Program-made: the position numbers and the translations under genes | The notes under the pieces: generated by a model | The model's input: only the letters and a program-made list of their open reading frames with translations | Told to the model about the DNA's origin: nothing | Databases searched by the model: none | Assembly: GCA_026388315.1 (NCBI GenBank) | Contig: JAPLKA010000021.1 | Location: forward strand, 23,154 to 87,153 | Reading direction: 5' to 3' | Length of the DNA: 64,000 bases | Source: Pseudomonadota bacterium | Lineage (GTDB): Bacteria > Desulfobacterota > Syntrophorhabdia > Syntrophorhabdales > Syntrophorhabdaceae | In this document: one piece after another, positions 7,279-13,742 of the stretch | Position numbering within the stretch: the first letter of the stretch is position 1 | Layout: each line of letters opens with the position of its first letter

Positions 7279-7321
7279 TTTTCGGAAATACCTACTGATG
7301 ATTTTGCTTATGTATTACTTC
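7279..7321 (-). promoter_or_regulatory. Conserved element promoter, copy 2
   Basis: On the minus strand: AAGTAATACATAAGCAAAAT, then CATCAGTAGGTATTTCCGAA and AACA. It is the best match to the copy at 22795-22836 and leads the operon starting at 7203. Confidence 0.6.
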
Positions 7322-7422
7322 TTACCTTTTTTTGCTGCCAACTAATAAAAAAGTGGTCATTCCTATGAACTGAAATGGGAAGTGATACCGTCAAATAAGG
7401 GGGTATACCGCTTGGTTCTAAA

Positions 7423-7436
7423 TAGTAATATTACTA
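7423..7436 (+). promoter_or_regulatory. Palindrome TAGTAATATTACTA before the helicase operon
   Basis: A perfect 14-bp palindrome made of two AGTAAT half-sites, 55 bp upstream of ATG 7491, followed by GGAATACGTATTATC. It is related to the GTAATAC words before other operons. It may be an operator for an element regulator. Confidence 0.4.
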
Positions 7437-7490
7437 TAGGAATACGTATTATCTAAACATCCCGATTAATGACACGAAAGGAAAGTACAT

Positions 7491-7721
7491 ATGGAAAATG
7501 AGAACGAACTGCCATCTTTGCGAGATGAGACCCGACAAAACTATTCGGAAGTTTCTCTTCCTTCTTCTGCATCACCTGTTCAATTGTACGAAGCTCTTTC
7601 AATTAAAAAAGCACCATATAATCGGAACTTTGACTGTAATCTATATAATCAATGTCTATTGACAGCAGCTGTAAAACATTGGGTATCGTTCAGCTGCCGC
7701 TCATGCAGGAACCATAACTAA
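7491..7721 (+). CDS. 76-aa protein with C-terminal Cys motif
   Basis: ATG follows AAAGGAAAGTACAT. The first 45 residues are polar and Ser-rich and probably disordered. The C-terminus has a compact motif, C-x5-C...W-x-S-F-x-C-x2-C (CNLYNQC, then WVSFSCRSC), likely a metal-binding or small regulatory fold. It precedes the helicase by 11 bp and shares its promoter. I do not know its function. Confidence 0.55.
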   Translation: MENENELPSLRDETRQNYSEVSLPSSASPVQLYEALSIKKAPYNRNFDCNLYNQCLLTAAVKHWVSFSCRSCRNHN

Positions 7722-7732
7722 CATGGGGATTT

Positions 7733-9439
7733 ATGGTTAAGGGCATTGTTGTACAGACCAGAAATACCAGAAATGGCGATCTGCACCGTGTAAGAAGCAG
7801 GTCATGGGTCTATGTACCCGAGAAGAATAGTAATCCCTCCGTGATCCCAACACAAGGGGGCACATTTAAAGGGGAAAAAAAGAAAAACATATTCATTGCC
7901 GGTGATTCAGGGACATACAACATCGATACCTGCAAGTCATATGAGAGCGTCAATAGGTATGCTGTCAAAGAAAAACTTGCCGTCCCGGGATACCCTTCAT
8001 TTCTATTCAAAGAGATGACCGCGCTACTGTGGCTTATGGGGAGGAAGGCGATGCTCAGGAAGTTCTTGGCCTTCTCCTACAAGAAGCAAATACAATATCT
8101 CCAGAACCCATACTTCTTTTACTTCAATGGACACCTCGATTTTCATTCCGCATATGTCATCTCTGAGAGGACACAGCAACCCGGATCTCTTGCAGAAAAG
8201 GTATACGCAACAAGCTATCATGTTGTTGATGAAGCGTATGGCAACGCACAGGGATCACTTTCCATTGCTGTTGTAGTCGAGCAGGTATCCAGACTTCTCG
8301 ATGTAGAAGAAGGCGACGTATCCCCGGTTATGGAAGAGGTTACAAAACTCCCGCATCACAAGATTGTCTTCAGCTATGACCGTATCTACCTGAGTTCCGT
8401 CTTTTATCTCAGCAAGAAGGCGCTCATGATGCTGACTGATAACCCCGAAACGCTCCCGATTTTTTCAACGGATGATGATCACATCCGTAGTTTGATGAAT
8501 CACAGATATACGATACTGTCAGGGACAGCAGGGACAGGGAAAACTACCTTGCTCAAAAAGATCGCCTCGATGTCAAGCCGTGTTATCCTGTCGGCAACAA
8601 CAGGTAAGGCAGCAAAACTGCTGGGCAGCAAGGCCGTCACCGTCCACAGCCTGCTCGGATTCGGCAGGAAGGGGTTTTCTGTAGATACCCTGGATTGTGA
8701 CCTGCTTATAGTGGACGAGGCATCTATGCTTAACTGGCATACCCTTCATGCAATTCTCAAGGCAGCCCCGAGAGTGGTATTCTCAGGCGACCCAGGACAG
8801 CTTCCTCCCGTTGAAGGGGAAAGCGTTTTCAAAATAATGACCGATGTTCTCCCCGTTGTTGAACTCACAAAAAAGTGGAGATTTGCCAATAGCGGTGAGC
8901 CCTCTGTGAAAGTTTACCATGTAGATAATGAATTCTCGGCCATGCTGCTTGTCAAAAAGATAGCAACGACACTCAAAGAACATGGCAAGACATTTCAGGT
9001 CATCACCCCTGTTCACGGCGGTCCTTTAGGGACAAGACGATTGAACGTGTTCCTGCAGAAGATCGTCAACCCGCAATCGGAAAGTGTTTTTCAGGAGATA
9101 AAGGCGCACGACAAGGTGATCGTCACTGAGAATGTTTACGTGGATGGCGAACTCATTGCCTCGAACGGCCAGATGGGGCATGTCGTATCAAAGGATATGG
9201 GGTTTATCGGATTGCAATTCCCCTCAGATGGAGATGGAACGGTATTGATTGAACCAAAGGATATAAAACTTGCATATGCGCTCACGGTACACAAGTTTCA
9301 GGGCAGCGAAAGCGATTATGTGATTTTCGTGATACCCCCCAAGACAGACAGGGAGTTTTTGACAGACGAGATGGTGTTTGTCGGGACAACGAGAGGTAGG
9401 AAGATGACGTACGTGATAGATGGATTAGGTGTGTGTTAG
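7733..9439 (+). CDS. RecD/Dda-like SF1 DNA helicase
   Basis: The 568 residues carry a full set of SF1B helicase motifs in the C-terminal two thirds. These are Walker A GTAGTGKTT (about 266-274), motif II LLIVDEASML, motif III FSGDPGQLPPV, ALTVHKFQGSESDYV (motif V/Va) and FVGTTRGR (motif VI). The N-terminal 230 residues match no domain I can name and may load it on the origin or on SSB-coated DNA. ATG 7733 follows GGGGAT. It probably moves 5'-3' like RecD2 and Dda (family knowledge) during replication or repair of the element. Confidence 0.85.
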   Translation: MVKGIVVQTRNTRNGDLHRVRSRSWVYVPEKNSNPSVIPTQGGTFKGEKKKNIFIAGDSGTYNIDTCKSYESVNRYAVKEKLAVPGYPSFLFKEMTALLWLMGRKAMLRKFLAFSYKKQIQYLQNPYFFYFNGHLDFHSAYVISERTQQPGSLAEKVYATSYHVVDEAYGNAQGSLSIAVVVEQVSRLLDVEEGDVSPVMEEVTKLPHHKIVFSYDRIYLSSVFYLSKKALMMLTDNPETLPIFSTDDDHIRSLMNHRYTILSGTAGTGKTTLLKKIASMSSRVILSATTGKAAKLLGSKAVTVHSLLGFGRKGFSVDTLDCDLLIVDEASMLNWHTLHAILKAAPRVVFSGDPGQLPPVEGESVFKIMTDVLPVVELTKKWRFANSGEPSVKVYHVDNEFSAMLLVKKIATTLKEHGKTFQVITPVHGGPLGTRRLNVFLQKIVNPQSESVFQEIKAHDKVIVTENVYVDGELIASNGQMGHVVSKDMGFIGLQFPSDGDGTVLIEPKDIKLAYALTVHKFQGSESDYVIFVIPPKTDREFLTDEMVFVGTTRGRKMTYVIDGLGVC

Positions 9440-9507
9440 CTGTAGAGCAGCGTAGTGATATTCAGAGATATTTCTCTTTAGTTCTATTGTAGACATAAAT
9501 CCGCCCC

Positions 9508-9673
9508 AAACCGATGGACAGATTTTTGTGCCCAGGGCACAGGCTTTTGACCATCAAACCGATGGACAGATTTTTGTGCATAGTGCACAGGTTTTTGACC
9601 ATCAAACCGATGGACAGATTTTTGTGCCCAGGGCACAGGCTTTTGACCATCAAACCGATGGACAGATTTTTGT
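9508..9673. repeat. Tandem 48-bp repeats with internal palindromes
   Basis: Copies start at 9508, 9556, 9604 and 9652 (the last is 22 bp). Each has a central palindrome: GTGCCC-A-GGGCAC in copies 1 and 3 and GTGCA-TAG-TGCAC in copy 2, where paired changes keep the dyad. GATGG and CCATC form outer arms. They lie between the convergent ends of the helicase and the ParB-like gene, so a centromere (parS-like) or iteron role is plausible. Confidence 0.7.
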
Positions 9674-9676
9674 TGC

Positions 9677-9705
9677 AAAAAACCCCCCGCTAAGCAGCGA
9701 GGGGG
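9677..9705 (-). terminator. Intrinsic terminator after the ParB-like gene
   Basis: On the minus strand CCCCCTCGCT and AGCGGGGGG pair around a short loop, followed by TTTTTT. Flanks are shared with the terminator at 3590-3618. Confidence 0.8.
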
Positions 9706-9749
9706 ATTAGGTTTAGGATGGTGGAGAATTGCTACTTCAATATCTCTTT

Positions 9750-10949
9750 TTACTCTTCTTTGTCGAGAGGGGTTTTTACACCTTTGTCGCCTGCTGGTTT
9801 AATTGTGTCCAAAAATTTCTGTATTTCATTTATCTCCTCAATGGCGGCGGCAAGATGTTTTATAATAGCATTCTTTGTATCTCTTTCGTTGATCCACAGA
9901 TCAGGGCCGCATTGTATTATAGTGTTCCTGATATGATCTGCATCCATTCCAATGAGTTTGCAACGGTTTACTATAGTTTGCGGATTTGATACCGCAGCTA
10001 CTATGTTTTTCTGTTGATTTATTTTGTTTTGGAGTTTAACCTTCTCTTTTTCGATGCTTTTCTTTACATTGTCGGATTTGTCAATTTGTTCCTGCATGGC
10101 TTTGATTATTGCGTTTCTCTTATCCACCTCCAACGACATATTTACAGCGAGAACTCGTTGTGTTTCTATCTCCTCATTGAGGGTTTTCTCTGATTCTTCC
10201 TTTGCATTTTCATAAGCAATCCGGATATTATCGTCTGCATCCCTGTATTCCTCTTCCATTTCCTTTTTCTTTGCATCTACTAATATTTCGAGGTCCTTTT
10301 GCTTTGTCTTCTGCAATGCCTCATATTTTTCTTTGTAATCTTCAAACGTTTTCTTTTCCATTTCGATTTTCGTTTTAAACTCGCGCAGTTCTTTAATTTC
10401 TTCATCACCTTCCAGCACTTGTTTTTCCAACTTCTTTAACTCCACTTTGTCCGCGATGACCTTTTGGGGGATCGCATTGAAAAAAAGCTGCTGTTCCGCG
10501 ACAGGAATGTTACAGATGTGTTGCAGGGTGGTGTCATTTAAGTACTGTGCGAAACCTTGATATGCGGGTATCAGAGATTGTTCCATGCGTTCGCGGTTTT
10601 TCTTCTTGTAATCCTCTTTTATCTTTCTCATCTCTACCCTTTCTCCATGGTCGAGATCCCTCCTGATCAAGTCAGTGTCGAATATCGCAGCTACTCTATT
10701 ATTAGCCGTTACGATTTCGCAAGGAACTTCAGTAAGGCCCAACCGCTTTATCGCATCAAGCCTGTTGAAACCGGAAAGAAGGGTAAATCCATCTTCTCCC
10801 TTTTCAACCAGCAGTGGAGAAAAAATACCACTCGTCCGGATGCTTACCATAAGTTCCTTTACTACTTCCTCGTCCAAAGCTCTGAATAAACGATCTCCCG
10901 GTTTGATACTTTCTGTTCTGACCATTACTATCGCATTGTTTTCTGTCAT
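9750..10949 (-). CDS. ParB-like protein with long coiled coil
   Basis: The 399 residues begin with a ParB/sulfiredoxin-type N-terminal domain (about 10-95: IKPGDRLFRALDEEVVKEL, LLSGFNRLDAIKRLGLTEV, where GFNR stands for the usual GERR/GHRR box). Residues 150-330 are a long charged coiled coil; the C-terminus is helical. A ParB helix-turn-helix is not obvious. The start has AGGAGGC. Because tandem palindromes flank its 3' end, I infer partition or DNA condensation. No ParA is visible in the window. Confidence 0.7.
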   Translation of the reverse strand: MTENNAIVMVRTESIKPGDRLFRALDEEVVKELMVSIRTSGIFSPLLVEKGEDGFTLLSGFNRLDAIKRLGLTEVPCEIVTANNRVAAIFDTDLIRRDLDHGERVEMRKIKEDYKKKNRERMEQSLIPAYQGFAQYLNDTTLQHICNIPVAEQQLFFNAIPQKVIADKVELKKLEKQVLEGDEEIKELREFKTKIEMEKKTFEDYKEKYEALQKTKQKDLEILVDAKKKEMEEEYRDADDNIRIAYENAKEESEKTLNEEIETQRVLAVNMSLEVDKRNAIIKAMQEQIDKSDNVKKSIEKEKVKLQNKINQQKNIVAAVSNPQTIVNRCKLIGMDADHIRNTIIQCGPDLWINERDTKNAIIKHLAAAIEEINEIQKFLDTIKPAGDKGVKTPLDKEE

Positions 10950-11539
10950 TTTGCTGCCTCCTTATTGCTTTGTAATTGCTCAAAATCGTTGAGTAACTTC
11001 TCTAACATCATATGATATACGACACTCGTCATCATATTTTTTGATTTCATACCATGTTCTTTTGCCTTAGCAATTATTTTTTTGTATGTGTCTTCGTCTA
11101 CTTCTATATCCTTGTCGTAGGCAAAGTCTATCCTGTCACATCTCTCACCTATTAATGAGGGATTATTAGCAACACTGATAAACAATTCAATTTGTTTTGG
11201 ATTCAAATCAGGGAATGCCAACTTCATATGATATGTGCGGAGGCGGATTCTGGGCTTCGGCTCGGGCTTAGGCGCATTTTTTTTTAATTCTCTAAGATAG
11301 AGGATATTTGCTACATCCTGAGCTTCTTTGATGAAGATTAAGATACGCTTTTGCTTGCGATTAGTGCTTGTTATTTTCGATTCAAAATAACCTTTTTCAA
11401 CGTATTTATAAATCAATCTCTTTTTTACTGACTGCTTTATTCTTTTATACTCTTTGACTGTTGCCCATATTCCTTCTTTTTCACCCTGAGGTTCTTCAAC
11501 GGCTTTCGTCTGACAAGCTTCTTCTGGCGTTTCCGTCAT
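10946..11539 (-). CDS. Unknown 197-aa basic protein
   Basis: ATGA overlap with the ParB-like gene shows translational coupling. Residues 30-85 (KQSVKKRLIYKYVEKGYFES, then KRILIFIKEAQDVANIL) could form a winged-helix or excisionase-like DNA-binding domain. A Pro/Arg-rich linker (PKPEPKPRIRLR) and a helical C-terminus follow. I cannot assign a family; a partner of the ParB-like protein is a reasonable guess from position. Confidence 0.6.
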   Translation of the reverse strand: MTETPEEACQTKAVEEPQGEKEGIWATVKEYKRIKQSVKKRLIYKYVEKGYFESKITSTNRKQKRILIFIKEAQDVANILYLRELKKNAPKPEPKPRIRLRTYHMKLAFPDLNPKQIELFISVANNPSLIGERCDRIDFAYDKDIEVDEDTYKKIIAKAKEHGMKSKNMMTSVVYHMMLEKLLNDFEQLQSNKEAAK

Positions 11540-11559
11540 TTCGTTACCTCCTTTTTTTG

Positions 11560-12012
11560 TTAGTAATCAAAATAGAAGTGACTGTTACCATCGTGTTGAC
11601 CGTTTTCATTTTCGTTTTTATCCCATTCAGGAAATGGGCTTACGGTCCGTTCCGATGTAAATACATATCCTCCTAATTCAAGTTTCTTTTTCTTTTTACG
11701 GTATTCTGAATTGGTCAATATCTTAATTTTACCTTTCGGTGAGCGTGCTATATATACTACCTCACCCCCTCCTTCTTCTACCATTTTGTAAAGATGTTTT
11801 TGGATGTACCAGAAAGTGAATGTCGTCAATGTCATCTTTCCCGCCTTAGTTGGATCGTATACTTTAATAGCATCGTCGCATGCGATATACGCCTGGTTTA
11901 TAAAATCGGCAGGTTCTAAGTAAGTCGAAAATTTTTCTACACTTTTTGCGAGCTTTTCAATCTGCGGTCTCATTTTTGTCCACAACTTACAGACTATTTC
12001 TGTTTCACACAT
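11560..12012 (-). CDS. Sigma-70 region 2-like protein
   Basis: I chose ATG 12010-12012 with AAGGGG upstream, giving 150 residues. Residues 8-80 follow the order of sigma-70 region 2. LWTKMRPQIEKLAKS corresponds to 2.1, LEPADFINQAYIACDDAIKV to 2.2 (compare DLIQEGNIGLMKAVDKF), and VYDPTKAGKMTLTTFTFWYI with QKHLYKMV to 2.3/2.4 (compare FSTYATWWIRQAI). After that come a basic stretch (RKKKKK) and a polar tail; no region 4 helix-turn-helix is visible. It may direct RNA polymerase to the GTAATAC promoters. The likeness is motif-level only; an unrelated helical protein is the alternative. Confidence 0.55.
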   Translation of the reverse strand: MCETEIVCKLWTKMRPQIEKLAKSVEKFSTYLEPADFINQAYIACDDAIKVYDPTKAGKMTLTTFTFWYIQKHLYKMVEEGGGEVVYIARSPKGKIKILTNSEYRKKKKKLELGGYVFTSERTVSPFPEWDKNENENGQHDGNSHFYFDY

Positions 12013-12090
12013 TTGATTTCCCCTTAAAGAAGTAATATTAAATACGAACGTTAAGATGCATATGTATGAATGGGTCATGCGTATTCACGG

Positions 12091-12107
12091 TATATTTAGG
12101 TATTACT
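12091..12107 (-). promoter_or_regulatory. GTAATAC element before the sigma-like gene
   Basis: Read on the minus strand: AGTAATACCTAAATATA, 79 bp upstream of ATG 12012. It matches the first block of the conserved promoter; the second block is missing. Confidence 0.45.
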
Positions 12108-12160
12108 ATTTAGGTCACCATGTATCCCCCGGGAAGAATCCTCTTATGCCCTGGCCTCTT

Positions 12161-12446
12161 TCAAGAACAGGGAGGGGAGACTCCCGTCCGTTCCTCTTTG
12201 TGATGAATAAGAGCGGTAACAGCCTCTTCATTCATGACCCGCGATTTCCCTTTGTTCTTTTTCTCTTCGAAGAATAAACTCTCTAACTTCCCCTCCCTCT
12301 CATAGGCCCTGGCCCGGGGAGAGGGCCTATGATTTTTCACGAAGAATCAGTTCCATCTCTCCCCGTGAGAGTTTTCTTCCCCCGACAAAATCGGCAATGA
12401 CGCCGAAATGGAAGACAGCAATAACCTTTTTTGTTTCTTTATCTAT
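12161..12446 (-). pseudogene. Decayed transposase remnant (Mu/IS481-like N-terminus)
   Basis: Two open fragments in different frames resemble consecutive parts of the N-terminal DNA-binding region of Mu/IS481-type transposases. The first, 12327-12446, reads DKETKKVIAVFHFG, then RKLSRGEMELILREKS (compare FRFxVIxxLxxRxLTRGE). The second, 12161-12277, reads KNKGKSRVMNEEAVTALI (compare RGRSRxLSEEAVxALI). A GC-rich hairpin (ATAGGCCCT/AGGGCCTAT, 12302-12330) sits between them. The rest of the gene is absent. Confidence 0.45.
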
Positions 12447-12919
12447 ACTGACGCCTCTCTATATGGTTTTCTGTAAGAAGTACCTGAATGTGCGGACAAG
12501 ATAGCCGCAGAAAAATGGTAGGGTCATGCTCATAGGCGGAGTAGTGCACATTTGAGTGAATGACTTGCAGGAACACAGTCCCTTGAGATGTCCTTGAGAG
12601 TATTAATATCAGGGGATGGTAGATTATATATCCGCGATGCCCGGAAGATGAGTCCCTTATACCGGTACTGCAGGTTCTGGCGGGGAATGCAGAGCATTAA
12701 GCGGTAAAAAAGTATCTTTGTCATCAATGAACACAGAATGGTCCACAGGGAATGCCGGAAGCCTCTTGAAAAGATATCCGGCCGTAATGTGCAGACGATA
12801 CGGCAATTAGAACACCGGTATCGTTTTCACCCACAGGGGTTATGCAAACCTTTCAAAACACCTCTGAACATATCCGTACCCCCGGATACGGGATGATTAG
12901 CAGGAGATACAACGTTTTA

Positions 12920-13060
12920 GCCTGGGCCATGGGTAGTTTTTACCCGGATCATATATTTTCTCTACATCTACCGATACATATGCAATACCGTTAAACAGGT
13001 ACCATCCTGATACATCGGTATGTATAACTGGACTTCCCCATGGCTAAAGCCAGGGGCTGC
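12920..13060. other. Foldable non-coding segment between NusG-like and sigma-like genes
   Basis: The two genes are separated by about 1,050 bp without a credible gene. Near the end of the NusG-like gene several complementary segments nest: GCCATGGG (12926-12933) with CCCATGGC (13037-13044), TACCGAT (12969-12975) with ATCGGTA (13014-13020), CAGG (12996) with CCTG (13006). GGGTA-GTTTT-TACCC (12931-12945) is an alternative hairpin. Another pair (ACGATAC/GTATCGT) lies near 12798-12833. This could be a structured RNA or a regulatory 3' region; no known RNA class is recognised. Confidence 0.4.
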
Positions 13061-13068
13061 ATATTTGG

Positions 13069-13473
13069 TCAATTTTCGATATCTTCCACATCATCGAGAC
13101 TCACGATTTCTTTTGCGATCCTCCCCAGGATGTTAAATTCAACCATGCAGGTTCGTTTCTTGACTCCTTTCACTATAGCTTCGAGTCCTTTGTATGGCCC
13201 CGACTTTATTCTTACAACTTTTCCTGGCTCCGGTACGAAAGGAGTGAACATGCTGCTCAAATCACCGGCATTTTTAAGTATGGTAAAATAATTACTGTTA
13301 TCACAATCCTTTATAATCAGTTTTATTTGCAGTTCGGGCGGCAGTATCAGCAAGGGATCGCGCCACACAAGGAGATATTCGGGAAATTTTGTTTCATCGA
13401 ATCTTTTATCATGAGTTTTAAGTAATTCCTTAACTCTTTTGATAAGCCTTCTATTGCCATAGATTACATACAT
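13069..13473 (-). CDS. NusG-like protein (KOW domain), putative antiterminator
   Basis: The product has 134 residues. Residues 82-132 form a KOW domain of NusG type: PEPGKVVRIKSGPYKGLEAI (compare GDxVRVxxGPFxGxxG) and then FNILGRIAKEIVSLDDVED (compare VSIFGRxTPVELxFxQVE). The N-terminal 80 residues could be a reduced NGN domain (MYVIYGNRRLIKRVKEL, FPEYLLVWRD). NusG paralogues such as RfaH and LoaP act on long operons (family knowledge). This gene stands alone behind its own RBS (AAGGGAG) and GTAATAC element. With the NusA-like and sigma-like genes it suggests a dedicated transcription apparatus. Confidence 0.7.
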   Translation of the reverse strand: MYVIYGNRRLIKRVKELLKTHDKRFDETKFPEYLLVWRDPLLILPPELQIKLIIKDCDNSNYFTILKNAGDLSSMFTPFVPEPGKVVRIKSGPYKGLEAIVKGVKKRTCMVEFNILGRIAKEIVSLDDVEDIEN

Positions 13474-13496
13474 AGTTCTCCCTTGCAGCGATATAT

Positions 13497-13510
13497 ATGT
13501 GTATTACGAA
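13497..13510 (-). promoter_or_regulatory. GTAATAC element before the NusG-like gene
   Basis: Minus strand: TTCGTAATACACATA, 30 bp upstream of ATG 13473. Same first block as the other element promoters, with a shorter distance to the start codon. Confidence 0.45.
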
Positions 13511-13577
13511 TAAAAAAAGGCGGGGTAATCACCAAGACAGTGGGAAGGGGTATTGATAATTCCAATCTGATTTACAG

Positions 13578-13610
13578 CAGGCCCTTGACCGGTAACGGTT
13601 TAAGGGCCTG
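13578..13610. terminator. GC-rich hairpin upstream of the NusG-like gene
   Basis: CAGGCCCTT (13578-13586) pairs perfectly with AAGGGCCTG (13602-13610). No clear T run follows on the minus strand, so it may be an attenuator or protein site rather than a terminator. Confidence 0.4.
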
Positions 13611-13640
13611 TTTACTTGCGGCAAATATTCTCCACATAAA

Positions 13641-13674
13641 AAAAGCCACTAACCTTTTAAAGTTAGTGGCTTTT
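13641..13674. terminator. Terminator after the ribonucleotide reductase gene
   Basis: AAAAGCCACTAAC and GTTAGTGGCTTTT form a 13-bp stem with an 8-base loop; T-rich on both sides, so it can work in both directions. It separates the RNR operon end (13743) from the NusG-like gene. Confidence 0.85.
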
Positions 13675-13742
13675 GATGGGGCTATCAACACCTTATACTA
13701 CCGGCTTGGAATTACCCCCCGTCTTGTAAACTGTCATCCTGA

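Noticed and set aside
9508..9673. CRISPR array
   Set aside because: The 48-bp units are directly adjacent with no variable spacers; they are tandem palindromic repeats.
12530..12727. 65-aa minus-strand ORF in the 12-13 kb gap
   Set aside because: No RBS, no recognisable domain, and the region contains foldable and decayed sequence.
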